Positions 1-8,868 are shown, counted from the first letter of the stretch. The stretch is DNA of 55,114 bases from an uncultured Spirochaetales bacterium (GCA_937991975.1 CALKLC010000123.1:1-55114), one strand, 5' to 3'. Numbers and translations: made by a program. Notes: generated from the sequence alone by a model not told the origin.

Positions 1-70
1 TGTACACTGCTCTAAAATTTGTATCACTTTACCCCAGCAGGAACCATGCTTCCTTCTCCGATCCTCGTAG

Positions 71-99
71 TTGCGTAAGCACCCGGATACTGGTATGCT
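71..99 (+). promoter_or_regulatory. Promoter of ymdB-like gene, leaderless type
   Basis: TTGCGT, a 17-base spacer and TATGCT. The -10 box ends 9 bases before the ATG and there is no Shine-Dalgarno sequence, so transcription should begin within a few bases of the start codon. The first 70 bases of the window hold nothing else recognisable. Confidence 0.55.
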
Positions 100-108
100 C
101 CCCTCATC

Positions 109-930
109 ATGCGGATCCTGTACATCGGGGAAATCGTCGGGAAGGCGGGGGTGTTCTGTGTAAAGAGCCTGCTCCCTGCTCTGAAAAGAGAGAGGCAGAT
201 CGATTTTGTGATAGCCAATGGGGACAATGTTACGGGCGGTTTCGGGTTGGGAAAGAATCATTCCATCTATTTGAAAAAGCTTGGAATCGATGTCCTTACG
301 GGCGGGGAATGTATATATTATAAAAAAGATATGGTAGAGCATATCGGAAATGTCCCCTATATCCTGCGTCCCGCGAACTATCCGCCGGGGAACCCCGGAA
401 GAGGGTATGGAATCTATTCAGTGGCAGGAGGCAAACTGGCGGTGTTGAACCTTCTGGGACAATCTGGATTCAATCGGGTGCATCTCAGTAACCCCTACAG
501 TTTACTGTCCCAACTGGTAGGAAGGATTCGGGAAACAACACCCTGTATCCTGGTAGATTTTCATGCAACTACCACTGCGGAAAAGTATTCTCTCTTTTTC
601 CATGCAGATGGGATGGTTTCCGCTGTTGTAGGTTCTCACATGAAAGTGCTGACTGCAGACGCCCGGCTACTTCCTAATGGCACAGCAGTGATCTGCGGAG
701 CAGGGAGAACAGGCAGCATCAACAGCGTAGGGGGGTTGGATCCCGAGATAGAGATCCGCAAGTTCCTCACCCAGATTCCCGAGCGTTCAAAGGATACCTG
801 GGACACATTGGAATTGCAAGGTGTGGTGATCGAAATTGAAGAAACGGGGAAGGCTCGCTCCATCGAAGCGATCCGTGTACCCTGCCGGGAGGTTCCGAAT
901 GAGAGAAATCGGGATAGTGACGAAGATTGA
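109..930 (+). CDS. YmdB-family (TIGR00282-type) metallophosphoesterase-like protein with altered active site
   Basis: 273 residues, the usual length for the YmdB/DR1281 family of dinuclear-metal phosphodiesterases (2',3'-cyclic nucleotide phosphodiesterases). The fold-specific landmarks are present: 'IGEIVG' at the N-terminus, 'NGDN' near 38, 'LRPANYPPGNPGRG' near 87-100, 'VDFHA' near 150 and 'VVGSH' near 174. Several expected metal or catalytic residues are changed. The first Asp is Glu8, the 'GNH' motif reads 'GEC' (67-69), and the last His of 'HTH' is Lys180; His153 and His178 remain. It may therefore be inactive, or work with other chemistry. The start is fixed by the promoter just upstream. 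Its 3' end overlaps rseC by 32 bases, suggesting coupled translation. The family call is firm; the activity is doubtful. Confidence 0.8.
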   Translation: MRILYIGEIVGKAGVFCVKSLLPALKRERQIDFVIANGDNVTGGFGLGKNHSIYLKKLGIDVLTGGECIYYKKDMVEHIGNVPYILRPANYPPGNPGRGYGIYSVAGGKLAVLNLLGQSGFNRVHLSNPYSLLSQLVGRIRETTPCILVDFHATTTAEKYSLFFHADGMVSAVVGSHMKVLTADARLLPNGTAVICGAGRTGSINSVGGLDPEIEIRKFLTQIPERSKDTWDTLELQGVVIEIEETGKARSIEAIRVPCREVPNERNRDSDED

Positions 931-1339
931 GGGTGATCGGGTACTGGTAGAGTGTAAACCCAGTGCGGCCTGTCATTCCTGTAAGGGAGAGTTGTGCGCG
1001 GTAAAGAATCGAAGTATTCCTGTAAAGAATATCCATCATCTGTCTGTGCAGGTGGGCGACCGGGTACAGATCTTCGTTCCTCCTGCGCAGGCCCTTACCG
1101 CTGGGTTCCAGGTCTTTGGGGTTCCTCTATTACTCTTTGTAGTATTCTATCTATCGGTTGGGTATGTTTTTCCGAATACATCGGAGGGTGCCCGGATTGG
1201 TTTGGGAGTCGGGGGGCTCGTGTTGGGATTTCTGGGAATGTTCCTCTGGGGGAAGAGATCGGCTCAATTCCCTGTCCTGGAAAAGCGGTGGGAAGGTCCT
1301 CTTCTAGAAGATTTCATAGAGAAAGTGCAGGAAAATTAA
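899..1339 (+). CDS. rseC: RseC/SoxR-reducing-system-like membrane protein
   Basis: 146 residues from ATG 899, preceded by a GGGAGG-type Shine-Dalgarno. The ORF track starts upstream at 836, which adds 21 residues foreign to the family. The N-terminal domain has the cysteine cluster 'CHSCKGELC' (about residues 25-33). Two membrane segments follow, about 69-92 and 100-118, as in RseC. In other bacteria RseC sits with Rnf complexes and takes part in reducing SoxR or modulating sigmaE; no rnf genes lie nearby here, so the role is only inferred. It overlaps the end of the ymdB-like gene and converges on cheB, with the two stop codons overlapping by four bases. Confidence 0.8.
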   Translation: MREIGIVTKIEGDRVLVECKPSAACHSCKGELCAVKNRSIPVKNIHHLSVQVGDRVQIFVPPAQALTAGFQVFGVPLLLFVVFYLSVGYVFPNTSEGARIGLGVGGLVLGFLGMFLWGKRSAQFPVLEKRWEGPLLEDFIEKVQEN

Positions 1340-2538
1340 GGTGCATATTCCTTCACAAGCTTATTGAGGGTTTCTGCCATTTTGGCCAGGGAGACCTGAT
1401 ACTGAATGAAGCCGTTCTCGAAGGCAACCCGGGGCATGCCGTATACGATGCAGCTTTCCTCATCCTGCCCGATGGTTATCCCTCCTTCCCGATAGATAGC
1501 TCCGATTTGTGTGGCTCCGTCCTTTCCCATCCCTGTCATGATTACTGCCAGGGCCCGGTTCCCGTACTGCCTGGCTACGGATTCGAAAAGTACATCCGCT
1601 GAAGGCCTGTGTCCATTTACAGGCGGGGTATCCAGCAAATGCACGATCGCGGCCAGGGGCCTTTTTTCTACCACGATGTGTCGATTTCCCGGGGCAATGA
1701 GGATTCGCCCGGGTCGAAGGATATCCCCTTCTGCGGCCTCTTTCACTTCCAACGCGCAGATACGGTCGAGACTTTTCGCGAACTCTTCGGTAAACCCGGC
1801 CGGCATGTGCTGCACCACGACGATGGGAACGGGGAAGGAAGCGTCGAGTTTGGGAAATACTTCCCGTAGGGCGTTAGGACCGCCGGTAGAGATGCCTATT
1901 GCCACGATCTCGATAGGTCCAGGAGCTTTTCTTGGAACAGGAGGTTTTTCTATCCGTTTCTCTACCGGTAAAACTTGAGAGGGAGAAGGGGTAAAAGAGG
2001 CCCGGGTATCCCCTCTGTTCAGTTCTTTTTTTTCGGAGGGGGTAGGTGGTACGCTTATTTGGGTCGATGGAACGGAATCCATACCTGATAGGACAGAAGT
2101 TTGGGAAGGTTTGCTTCGACTTTTCTTGTACTTTCCTCCGTAGGCACGAATCATTTCTACCAGGACCTTGTGAACACTCTGTAAGTCGATGCCCTCCTCT
2201 CCGGTGGGTTTCATGATGAAATCGGAGGCTCCCAGGGATAACGCCTCCATCGTAATGTGGGCCCCCTCTTCTGCATGGGAAGAAAGGATAATCACAGGAA
2301 TCTGAATGTTCCGGCGTTGTCGCTCCCGAAGGAACTCGATTCCGTTCATTTCAGGCATTTCCAGGTCCAGGATAATCACGTCTGGGTCGAGCTTTTCCAG
2401 TTTTGCCAGGGCAAAGGCTCCGTTCATAGCCTTTCCTGCCACCTGTAGATCCGGTTCGTGCTCTACGATCCGTCCGATCAAGTTACGCATGAGGGCAGAG
2501 TCATCTACGATTAGAACGGAGATTTTTTCGTCCGACAC
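1336..2538 (-). CDS. cheB: Chemotaxis response regulator protein-glutamate methylesterase CheB
   Basis: 400 residues. The receiver domain spans about 1-125, with the acidic pair Asp12/Asp13 and phospho-acceptor Asp58 in 'ILDLEMPEMNG'. A charged, Pro/Ser-rich linker (about 126-205) leads to a CheB methylesterase domain (about 208-395). The catalytic triad is visible: Ser in 'STGGP', His in 'VVQHMPAGFT' and Asp in 'MTGMGKDGA'. The enzyme removes methyl groups from, and deamidates, chemoreceptor glutamyl/glutaminyl residues. The start is GTG 2538, with AAGGAG six bases upstream. It lies 57 bases behind cheR on the same strand and also has its own promoter, so CheR and CheB, which oppose each other in adaptation, can be co-expressed. 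The linker is longer than in enteric CheB. Confidence 0.95.
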   Translation of the reverse strand: MSDEKISVLIVDDSALMRNLIGRIVEHEPDLQVAGKAMNGAFALAKLEKLDPDVIILDLEMPEMNGIEFLRERQRRNIQIPVIILSSHAEEGAHITMEALSLGASDFIMKPTGEEGIDLQSVHKVLVEMIRAYGGKYKKSRSKPSQTSVLSGMDSVPSTQISVPPTPSEKKELNRGDTRASFTPSPSQVLPVEKRIEKPPVPRKAPGPIEIVAIGISTGGPNALREVFPKLDASFPVPIVVVQHMPAGFTEEFAKSLDRICALEVKEAAEGDILRPGRILIAPGNRHIVVEKRPLAAIVHLLDTPPVNGHRPSADVLFESVARQYGNRALAVIMTGMGKDGATQIGAIYREGGITIGQDEESCIVYGMPRVAFENGFIQYQVSLAKMAETLNKLVKEYAP

Positions 2539-2570
2539 TTTTTGCTCCTTCGCAGATATTACGGTATGAA

Positions 2571-2599
2571 ATATAAAGTAAATGAATCGTACGAATCAA
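2571..2599 (-). promoter_or_regulatory. Promoter candidate for cheB
   Basis: On the minus strand TTGATT, 17 bases and TTATAT lie in the cheR-cheB gap, with the -35 box overlapping the cheR stop codon. Unlike many genes here, cheB then has a leader with a good Shine-Dalgarno sequence. Confidence 0.45.
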
Positions 2600-3411
2600 A
2601 CGAATTTTCGATAGATGCAGGCCCAATCGGTTTTCAGGAATTCGAACTTCGTATTCATGCCGAAGAGGGATTCCGAATGTCCGATGAATAGGTAGGAGTG
2701 GTTGCTCATCGCTTCCCAGAAACGTTCTATGGTGGCTTTCTGGGCTGCTTCATCGAAATAGATCAGAACATTTCGGCAGAAAACGATATCAAGATTGCGG
2801 AGGCCGCTATCGTTTTTCAGGTTGTGATAGTCGAACTGGATAAGCTGCTTCAATTCTTCTTTTACCTGGTACCCGTTGCCTTTTCGTTCCATGTATTTTT
2901 TCAGATACTTTTCAGGAATATCCTGTATCCGATTGTCGGGGTAAAACCCCTCTTTCCCTACCATGAGGGACTTGAGACTGATATCGGACGCAACGATCTT
3001 GGTCCGGAAATTCGGGGGAAGGGTTTCTTTCAATACCATGGCAATGGTGTAAGGTTCTTCACCGGTGGAACATCCCGCACTCCAGACCCGGATTTCCCTG
3101 TCTCCTTTGGGTGTTTTGTACTGAATGAGATCGGGTATGACGTAATGTTCGAGAGTATCGAAATGAGCGGTGTTTCGGAAAAATCGGGTAAGGTTGGTAG
3201 TGACCGCATCCAGAAGGAGCTTCAGTTCTTCCGGATCTTTTTTCAGTTGCTCGTAGTAAGCGGATGCGGTGGTTTGATTTACCGTTTTCAACCGTTCCCG
3301 GATTCTACTTTCGAGAATCGTACGGTTCGTGCTGGAAAAGTGTATTCCACTGGCTTCATAGATAAGGGTACGGAACTTTTCGAACTCTACATCAGTAAGG
3401 GCTTCTGACAT
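2596..3411 (-). CDS. cheR: Chemotaxis protein methyltransferase CheR
   Basis: 271 residues, the normal length. The helical N-terminal CheR domain covers about 1-80. A SAM-binding Rossmann domain follows, with 'VWSAGCSTGEEPYT' near residues 109-122 and the late 'VFCRNVLIYFDE' motif near 206-218. It methylates glutamates of methyl-accepting chemotaxis proteins using S-adenosylmethionine. There is no Shine-Dalgarno in front of ATG 3411; instead a near-consensus promoter ends nine bases upstream, implying a leaderless mRNA. cheB follows on the same strand. pyrG diverges from it, and the two -35 boxes lie only 15 bases apart. Confidence 0.95.
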   Translation of the reverse strand: MSEALTDVEFEKFRTLIYEASGIHFSSTNRTILESRIRERLKTVNQTTASAYYEQLKKDPEELKLLLDAVTTNLTRFFRNTAHFDTLEHYVIPDLIQYKTPKGDREIRVWSAGCSTGEEPYTIAMVLKETLPPNFRTKIVASDISLKSLMVGKEGFYPDNRIQDIPEKYLKKYMERKGNGYQVKEELKQLIQFDYHNLKNDSGLRNLDIVFCRNVLIYFDEAAQKATIERFWEAMSNHSYLFIGHSESLFGMNTKFEFLKTDWACIYRKFV

Positions 3412-3420
3412 GCACTAGGT

Positions 3421-3449
3421 AGAATAGGGTTCTGAACCTTTACTGTCAA
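3421..3449 (-). promoter_or_regulatory. Promoter of cheR, leaderless type
   Basis: Minus strand TTGACA (3449-3444), 17 bases, TATTCT (3426-3421), then nine bases to the cheR ATG. The -35 box is perfect and there is no Shine-Dalgarno sequence. It faces away from the pyrG promoter. Confidence 0.7.
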
Positions 3450-3464
3450 GATCGGCTTTTTCGA

Positions 3465-3493
3465 TTGACATTTGTCTTACCGGTGCGAATAAT
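3465..3493 (+). promoter_or_regulatory. Promoter of pyrG, leaderless type
   Basis: TTGACA, 17 bases, AATAAT, then eight bases to ATG 3502. An alternative -10, TAATAC at 3490-3495, leaves six bases. No Shine-Dalgarno sequence is visible. Confidence 0.65.
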
Positions 3494-3501
3494 ACCAGTA
3501 C

Positions 3502-5142
3502 ATGAAGAAATATATTTTCGTCACGGGAGGCGTGTGTTCGAGTCTGGGGAAGGGGATTGCGGCCGCATCCATCGGCTGCCTGTTAGAGCATCGGGGGATG
3601 CGGGTAAGGATGATCAAGATCGACCCCTACATAAATGTGGATGCGGGAACGATGAGTCCGTACCAGCATGGAGAGGTATACGTTACCGATGATGGTGCGG
3701 AAACAGATCTGGATCTGGGAAACTATGCCCGATTTACCAGTTCACCCCTTTCAAGGGCCAACTCCATCACCACAGGGCAGATCTATCAAGAGGTAATCCA
3801 GAAGGAACGGGAAGGAAGATACCTCGGACGAACGGTACAGGTGATTCCCCATATCACAGACCGGATCAAGCAGCGGATCTGGGCAGTCGGTGAGGAACCG
3901 GATGTGGATGTCACCATCGTGGAGATTGGGGGAACAGTGGGAGATATCGAATCGATCCCTTTTCTGGAGGCCTGCCGCCAGATGATCCATGAGTATGGGA
4001 AAAAGAACGTCCTTGCGGTACATCTGACCCTGATCCCTGAGGTATTTGGAAATGAACTGAAAACGAAACCCACTCAGCATTCGGTGAAAGAGTTGCGGGA
4101 AATCGGGATCCAGCCCGACATCCTCCTCTGCAGAGCCCCTCGGCCCTTGAGTGAGGACCTCCGAAGAAAGATCGCCCTCTTTACCAATGTGGAGTACGAG
4201 GCAGTGATCTCTGCCCATGATATAAAGACCACCATCTATGAGATTCCCCTGATCTATCAGCAACAGAATCTGGATATTATTGCCTTGCAGAAGCTGGAGC
4301 TGCCTATCCGCGATCTCGATATGGAGGATTGGAGACGGATCGTGCAAGCATTTGTAGAATCGACGGATATTGTGCGGATCGGAGTGGTGGGAAAGTATAT
4401 CGATCTTCACGATTCATACAAATCCGTGGACGAGGCCCTGTACCATGGGGGATTCGCCAACGGTGTAAAGGTACAGCTTACCAAGATAGATTCGGAAAAG
4501 CTGGAAAAGGTACGGAACCTGGACGAAGTATTCGAAGGGCTCCATGGGATCCTGGTCCCGGGAGGGTTTGGGCAGCGGGGCATTCTGGGAATGATCAAGG
4601 CTGCAAAATGGGCACGGGAACATAGGGTTCCGTACTTCGGGATCTGTTTGGGATTACAGATCATGGTGATCGAGTTTGCCAGGTCCGTTCTCAAACTGGA
4701 GGATGCAGATTCCACGGAGTTTTCCCCCTCCTGTAAGAACCCGGTAGTGGTTCTTCTGGAAGAGCAGCTGGATGTGAAGAACTATGGGGGTACAATGCGG
4801 CTGGGCCGTTGGGATACCCAGTTGAAACCAGGTTCCAGATTGATAGAAATCTACGGTACCGATGTAATCCATGAACGGCATCGACACCGGTATGAGGTGT
4901 CAAACCGGTACCGACAGCAGTTGGAGGATGCCGGAATGCGGGTAGTGGGAACTACCCTCGATGGCACCCTGGTAGAGATTATGCAGTGGGAGAAACACCC
5001 CTGGGGAATCGGCGTGCAGTTCCATCCGGAGTTCCAATCTAAACCTACCCAGGCCCATCCCTTGTTTAGAAGTTTCATTCGGGCTTGTAAGGAATACAGG
5101 GATGTCCGTGCCGGAGAACAGATACCAGAGCGAGAACCGTGA
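3502..5142 (+). CDS. pyrG: CTP synthase
   Basis: 546 residues, full length. The N-terminal synthetase (about 1-270) opens with the family signature '[14 protein letters not shown]', holding the ATP-binding loop. The C-terminal class-I glutamine amidotransferase (about 295-535) has nucleophile Cys in 'FGICLGLQ' near residue 382 and the His-Glu pair in 'QFHPEF'. It makes CTP from UTP, ATP and glutamine in the cytoplasm. ATG 3502 fits both the family N-terminus and the promoter position. It appears to head an operon with lptC, lptA and lptB, because lptC starts on a GTGA overlap with its stop codon. Linking nucleotide synthesis to LPS transport is unusual functionally, but the junction is tight. 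Confidence 0.97.
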   Translation: MKKYIFVTGGVCSSLGKGIAAASIGCLLEHRGMRVRMIKIDPYINVDAGTMSPYQHGEVYVTDDGAETDLDLGNYARFTSSPLSRANSITTGQIYQEVIQKEREGRYLGRTVQVIPHITDRIKQRIWAVGEEPDVDVTIVEIGGTVGDIESIPFLEACRQMIHEYGKKNVLAVHLTLIPEVFGNELKTKPTQHSVKELREIGIQPDILLCRAPRPLSEDLRRKIALFTNVEYEAVISAHDIKTTIYEIPLIYQQQNLDIIALQKLELPIRDLDMEDWRRIVQAFVESTDIVRIGVVGKYIDLHDSYKSVDEALYHGGFANGVKVQLTKIDSEKLEKVRNLDEVFEGLHGILVPGGFGQRGILGMIKAAKWAREHRVPYFGICLGLQIMVIEFARSVLKLEDADSTEFSPSCKNPVVVLLEEQLDVKNYGGTMRLGRWDTQLKPGSRLIEIYGTDVIHERHRHRYEVSNRYRQQLEDAGMRVVGTTLDGTLVEIMQWEKHPWGIGVQFHPEFQSKPTQAHPLFRSFIRACKEYRDVRAGEQIPEREP

Positions 5143-5690
5143 AAACGTATCCGATAACGGCAGTACTTTTAGGGCTCTTGTTTCTATCCTGCAGCTTCGA
5201 TTATAGGGAAGCTCAGGTGCCAGAGGATCTTGAGGATACGATACCCAATATTGTGTTGAAGGGATTCCGGCAGACTGTTGTTTCCAAAGGGAAAGTGGTA
5301 CTGCGGATCCAGGTAGAAAAAGCGGAGGGGTTTGAACGGAAAAAGCGGACGATCTTTCAACAGGTGGAATTCTCGGAGTTCGACGAAGAGGGCCAGCTCC
5401 TTACGAGAGGAAGGGCTGATTCGGTGGTGTATGAATCGGATACCAGGAATGCGACAGTATCAGGGAAGGTGATGATCCATTCCTTGCGGGAGGAGGGAAA
5501 GATACGGGCAGAAAGCCTGACCTGGAATGACAAGGAACGGGTCCTGACGAGCCCGGAAGGAGACCGGGTCCGCCTGGAGGATGATAAGGGTTCCTGGATC
5601 GAGGGAAAGGGGTTTACGGCCGATTTGAGGCGCCTTTCAGTCACCTTCAGTGGACCGGTGCGGGGTGAGTATGTGGTGGAAAAGAAGTAG
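5139..5690 (+). CDS. lptC: LptC-like LPS export lipoprotein
   Basis: 183 residues from GTG 5139, overlapping the pyrG stop by four bases. A hydrophobic signal segment ends in 'LLFLSC', giving a probable lipidated Cys18; enteric LptC instead keeps a membrane anchor. The rest is a beta-rich LptC/OstA-like repeat, with 'IVLKGFRQTVVSKGKVVLRIQ' near 37-57 and 'ITFSGPV'-like strands near the end. LptC bridges the inner-membrane ABC transporter to periplasmic LptA during lipopolysaccharide or lipooligosaccharide export. Sequence identity to known LptC is low by eye; the order with lptA and lptB carries much of the call. Whether this organism makes true LPS is not shown here. Confidence 0.7.
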   Translation: MKTYPITAVLLGLLFLSCSFDYREAQVPEDLEDTIPNIVLKGFRQTVVSKGKVVLRIQVEKAEGFERKKRTIFQQVEFSEFDEEGQLLTRGRADSVVYESDTRNATVSGKVMIHSLREEGKIRAESLTWNDKERVLTSPEGDRVRLEDDKGSWIEGKGFTADLRRLSVTFSGPVRGEYVVEKK

Positions 5691-6321
5691 GCTTTTTGGA
5701 GTATGCATACTTTTTATCAGCTTCCTGGCGCCACTATATCCAGATGTGTTTAAGTTTTCCGGTGATCAGGTGAACACGACCCTTGCCAAAGGGAAAGAGA
5801 GGACCGTTCTCAGGGGGAATGCGACAATACAATCTGACAATACCCGGATCATGGCAAAGGAAATCGAGATCTACGGGAAAGATTTTCAGTTTGCCCGGTG
5901 TTCCGGTGAAGTCACTGTATGGGACTCGGAAAAGAAAATTTTCATTACCTGTGAATCCCTCTCTTACGATCGGGTAGAGAAGGTCATTGTAGCTTCCGGA
6001 AACGCGTACATGGAGGACCGGAAGAACGAAATGATCGTTCGGGGCGAACGGTTGGAAAACAGGGATAAAGAAGATCTGACGATCATTCAGATCGGTGTAC
6101 GAATCCTGAAGAAGGATCTTTCTGCGCGTGCTGAATATGTTCGGTACAAACGGGATACGGATATACTGGAACTTTCCGGGCTCCCGCAGGTGTTCTGGAA
6201 AAAAGACCAGTACCGGGCGGCAAGGATCATCATGAATCTGAAAACCGATGAAATAACCCTCGCAGGGGATGTGGAAGGTTCCATCGTTTCCAAACCGGAG
6301 AAAAAGACGGATGGGGAATAG
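5671..6321 (+). CDS. lptA: LptA/OstA-family periplasmic protein
   Basis: 216 residues from ATG 5671, overlapping lptC by 20 bases. The track's GTG 5650 start would only add a charged stub before the signal peptide. An N-terminal signal segment (about 6-25) precedes an OstA-like domain with the repeated strand pattern 'LRGNATIQSDNTRIMAKEIE', 'CSGEVTVWDSEKKIFITCE' and 'VIVASGNAYMEDRKNEMIVRG'. This ladder of beta strands typifies LptA, which carries LPS across the periplasm. The C-terminus runs into lptB by eleven bases. Confidence rests on the OstA pattern and the lptC-A-B order. Confidence 0.75.
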   Translation: MWWKRSRLFGVCILFISFLAPLYPDVFKFSGDQVNTTLAKGKERTVLRGNATIQSDNTRIMAKEIEIYGKDFQFARCSGEVTVWDSEKKIFITCESLSYDRVEKVIVASGNAYMEDRKNEMIVRGERLENRDKEDLTIIQIGVRILKKDLSARAEYVRYKRDTDILELSGLPQVFWKKDQYRAARIIMNLKTDEITLAGDVEGSIVSKPEKKTDGE

Positions 6322-7057
6322 TGAAAGGGCAGTACTGAGGGTCGATGGGTTACGAAAGACCTTCGGCAGGAAAGAGGTGGTCCGGAACGTTACCTTTACG
6401 ATGGAAAGTGGAGAGATCGTAGGGTTCCTTGGATTGAACGGAGCGGGAAAGACCACCACCTTCTACATGATCGTGGGGTTCATACGGCCAACAGGAGGGA
6501 ATATTTACCTGAATGAACGATGTCTTACCAACGAGCCTATGTATAAGCGAGCCCTGGCAGGGATCACTTACCTCCCTCAGGAAACATCCGTGTTCACAAA
6601 ACTTTCGGTGGAAGACAACATCCTGGCGATCCTGGAGACCCGTAACGATCTGGGTAAATCGGAAAAGAAAGAACGGCTGGAACAGTTACTGGAAGAGTTT
6701 GGGTTGAAGGACAAACGGAAACAGAAGGCCATTACCCTTTCCGGGGGAGAGCGCAGAAGGACAGAGATCGCCCGTGCTCTGGCCATACGGCCCAAGTTCC
6801 TTCTTCTGGATGAACCCTTTGCGGGGATCGACCTGAAGACTGTTGCGGAACTGAAACGAATTATCCTGTCCCTTGCGAAGGGCGGAGTGGGGATCCTCAT
6901 CACGGATCATAATATCTACGATACCTTCGATATCACGGGGCGGGCATTCATCATGGATAAAGGAGAAATTGCATTCCACGGAACCCCCAGGGAACTGAGC
7001 GAGAACGAGGATGTGCGGAGGATTTTTTTGGGGGAAGACTTCCGGATGCAGCGATAA
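6311..7057 (+). CDS. lptB: LPS export ABC transporter ATP-binding protein LptB
   Basis: 248 residues from ATG 6311. The track start at 6269 adds 14 residues that belong to the other frame's lptA coding. Walker A 'GLNGAGKTTT' lies near 39-48, the ABC signature 'LSGGERRRTEIARAL' near 138, Walker B 'FLLLDEPFAGID' near 158-169, and the switch His in 'ILITDHN'. 'LSGGERRR' is characteristic of LptB. It powers LPS extraction at the inner membrane with LptF/LptG, which are not in this window. It is the last gene of the pyrG-lptCAB unit; the following gap of 120 bases shows no clear terminator. Confidence 0.93.
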   Translation: MGNSERAVLRVDGLRKTFGRKEVVRNVTFTMESGEIVGFLGLNGAGKTTTFYMIVGFIRPTGGNIYLNERCLTNEPMYKRALAGITYLPQETSVFTKLSVEDNILAILETRNDLGKSEKKERLEQLLEEFGLKDKRKQKAITLSGGERRRTEIARALAIRPKFLLLDEPFAGIDLKTVAELKRIILSLAKGGVGILITDHNIYDTFDITGRAFIMDKGEIAFHGTPRELSENEDVRRIFLGEDFRMQR

Positions 7058-7177
7058 GATACTTGCATCCTGCAGCGGCCCCTTCCAACGACAATTCTTA
7101 ACAAGCGGGTGAATTTCTTTCGGCGATTTTGAAGCAAATCTCACACCACCTTCGTCTTCTATACCGGAGGTTGAAAG

Positions 7178-8299
7178 ATGGATGGGTTTTGGGTGCAGGT
7201 CTGGAGGAGCTTCGGGATGAAGCCCCGGGGGTTCCGAAGGCGGTGGACACGATGGGGTTCTGTCCTGTACTTTCTTGCAGGCTTCGCTTGCAGTTACCTG
7301 GGAATCCTGGCGGCTCTTTCCAGCTGTGCCCGGCCTCCCCATATTGAGCCTATCTTGATCGATCCAGCGACCCTCAGGCCACCCCAATTGCTGGGAGTCC
7401 AGGCAGGAGAGGGGAATTGGGTCGAGCTCAGGTTCGACAAATCCGCCTGGATAGAGCTCTCTTCCATCCGTATCCTACCATCCCTTTCAGTACAGAGAGT
7501 GGAGGATGGAGATGTGGTTTGCCGAGTCCATCTGGAGGGAGCAGGTGTACCAGGGAAAAAGTATACCCTGGAAGCCCGTACGAGGGATGAGCGGGGAAAT
7601 ACATCGGAGTTCCTCTATGGGTTCTATGGGTTCAACGATCGGATTCCTAAGTTGCTGATCAACGAGTTCATTACAACCTCATCTACCACTGTTCTGACCC
7701 AGGTAGAGATTGCCGTTCTATCCGATGGGAACATGGGAGGGGTAACGTTCTACGAAGGGACGAAGAATGTGCCCGATAAGACCTATATCTTTCCTTCTTT
7801 TGAAGTGAAGGCTGGGGAGTTCATCCTTCTTCACTTCAAGCCAGAGGGTATTCCTGGTGAAATCGATGAAACCTCGGATAAAACAGTGGCTACGGGTAAG
7901 GGGGCATCCCCTACTGCGTACGATTTCTGGGCTAAAGGTACAGGGAACCTTTCAGAAGACAACGATGTATTGAGTCTGTACACGAACCCCGAAGGGAAGC
8001 TGATGGACGCGGTGCTTTACTCCTCCAAAGTATATGAATCGGGGATGAAGTACAACGGCTTTGGAACGAGTGCAATGCTGGGGAAAGTTCTTGCTTTGAA
8101 GGAGGAAGGAGGATGGGTATTCGCAGGAGCGGATCCGTACCCAAGCGATGCGGTGAATCCAAAAGGAGCTACTTCCCGAAGATCGATCTGCCGGGACAGT
8201 CGGTTCAGCGATACCAATAGTAAAGGTGATTGGCATATCGTGCCATCGGGTTCCGCTACCTTCGGGGCCGTGAACTCGGATGCGGTGTATATTCCATAA
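7178..8299 (+). CDS. Lamin-tail-domain-like lipoprotein
   Basis: 373 residues. A Shine-Dalgarno GGAGG lies seven bases before ATG 7178. An in-frame ATG at 7217 also has GGAGG upstream and gives a more typical signal peptide, so the start is uncertain. The hydrophobic segment ends in 'LAALSSC', a lipobox, so the mature protein should be lipid-anchored. A fibronectin/Ig-like stretch ('GKKYTLEARTRDERGN') precedes an LTD-like domain beginning 'LLINEFITTSSTT' near 160 and ending near 330. Such cell-surface proteins are common in treponemes; no enzymatic motif is visible. It stands alone between lptB and the convergent trxA. Confidence 0.65.
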   Translation: MDGFWVQVWRSFGMKPRGFRRRWTRWGSVLYFLAGFACSYLGILAALSSCARPPHIEPILIDPATLRPPQLLGVQAGEGNWVELRFDKSAWIELSSIRILPSLSVQRVEDGDVVCRVHLEGAGVPGKKYTLEARTRDERGNTSEFLYGFYGFNDRIPKLLINEFITTSSTTVLTQVEIAVLSDGNMGGVTFYEGTKNVPDKTYIFPSFEVKAGEFILLHFKPEGIPGEIDETSDKTVATGKGASPTAYDFWAKGTGNLSEDNDVLSLYTNPEGKLMDAVLYSSKVYESGMKYNGFGTSAMLGKVLALKEEGGWVFAGADPYPSDAVNPKGATSRRSICRDSRFSDTNSKGDWHIVPSGSATFGAVNSDAVYIP

Positions 8300-8403
8300 A
8301 CGGCGCATCAGTAGGAGGTTGGAATTTATAGGCTCCCATCATTCTGAGCAACGCAAAATTCCTCGGTAAGAGAGCCTTCGGGCCTGATGAGAAAAGTTTG
8401 GTT

Positions 8404-8730
8404 TTAGGAGATGTACGGTTTTATGAGGTTTTCCAGAGTCTGGCGGGGAGCCAGGCCAACGTGCTGGGCAACAGGTTTTCCTTTATGAAAGAGGATTAAC
8501 GTGGGGATACTTACAATCCCATATTGGGAAGCAACGTCAGGTTCTTCATCCACGTTCAATTTTGCAATCTTGAGTTTGCCGTTATAGATCTTAGAAAACT
8601 CTTCCAGTGTAGGGGCGAGCATTCGGCAGGGCATGCACCACTCGGCCCAGAAATCCACCAGAACCGGAAGTTCGGACTGCAGAACTTCCGTCTCGAAGTT
8701 TTGCGTGGTTAATGTTACTTCATTTGCCAT
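8404..8730 (-). CDS. trxA: Thioredoxin
   Basis: 108 residues, the canonical length. The redox motif is 'WCMPC' (about 31-35), inside 'VDFWAEWCMPCRMLAPTLEE', followed by the cis-Pro loop 'IVSIPTLILFHKG'. It is a cytoplasmic protein-disulfide reductant that receives electrons from thioredoxin reductase. The central pair is Met-Pro instead of the common Gly-Pro, a variation that may shift its redox potential. ATG 8730 has no Shine-Dalgarno but a promoter ends six bases upstream. It is monocistronic by position. Confidence 0.95.
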   Translation of the reverse strand: MANEVTLTTQNFETEVLQSELPVLVDFWAEWCMPCRMLAPTLEEFSKIYNGKLKIAKLNVDEEPDVASQYGIVSIPTLILFHKGKPVAQHVGLAPRQTLENLIKPYIS

Positions 8731-8736
8731 GGCGAG

Positions 8737-8765
8737 AGTATGACACGATCCTGTCGGGGAGTCAA
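8737..8765 (-). promoter_or_regulatory. Promoter of trxA, leaderless type
   Basis: Minus strand TTGACT (8765-8760), 17 bases, CATACT (8742-8737), then 'ctcgcc' and ATG. Six-base gap, no Shine-Dalgarno sequence. Confidence 0.65.
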
Positions 8766-8868
8766 GGAAGAGCAGCGGGGCGTCCCAGCAGTCACGGAGG
8801 TATGGAAAAACCCGATTGTATCCAAAACATCCCCTGAACCTTTTTTTGATCTTTTAGAAGGTTCTTGA

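Noticed and set aside
2698-3408. 236-residue plus-strand ORF opposite cheR
   Set aside because: CheR is full length with all motifs on the other strand; the shadow ORF has no start signal or family resemblance.
3421-3501. CTP-sensing pyrG leader with a C-tract attenuator, as in Firmicutes
   Set aside because: The predicted transcript starts at the ATG, so there is no leader and no hairpin.
5734-6459. 241-residue minus-strand ORF opposite lptA
   Set aside because: Antisense shadow; lptA and lptB overlap normally on the plus strand and no promoter faces this ORF.
6686-7387. 233-residue minus-strand ORF across the end of lptB
   Set aside because: Crosses a gene with clear Walker motifs and has no ribosome-binding site or domain.
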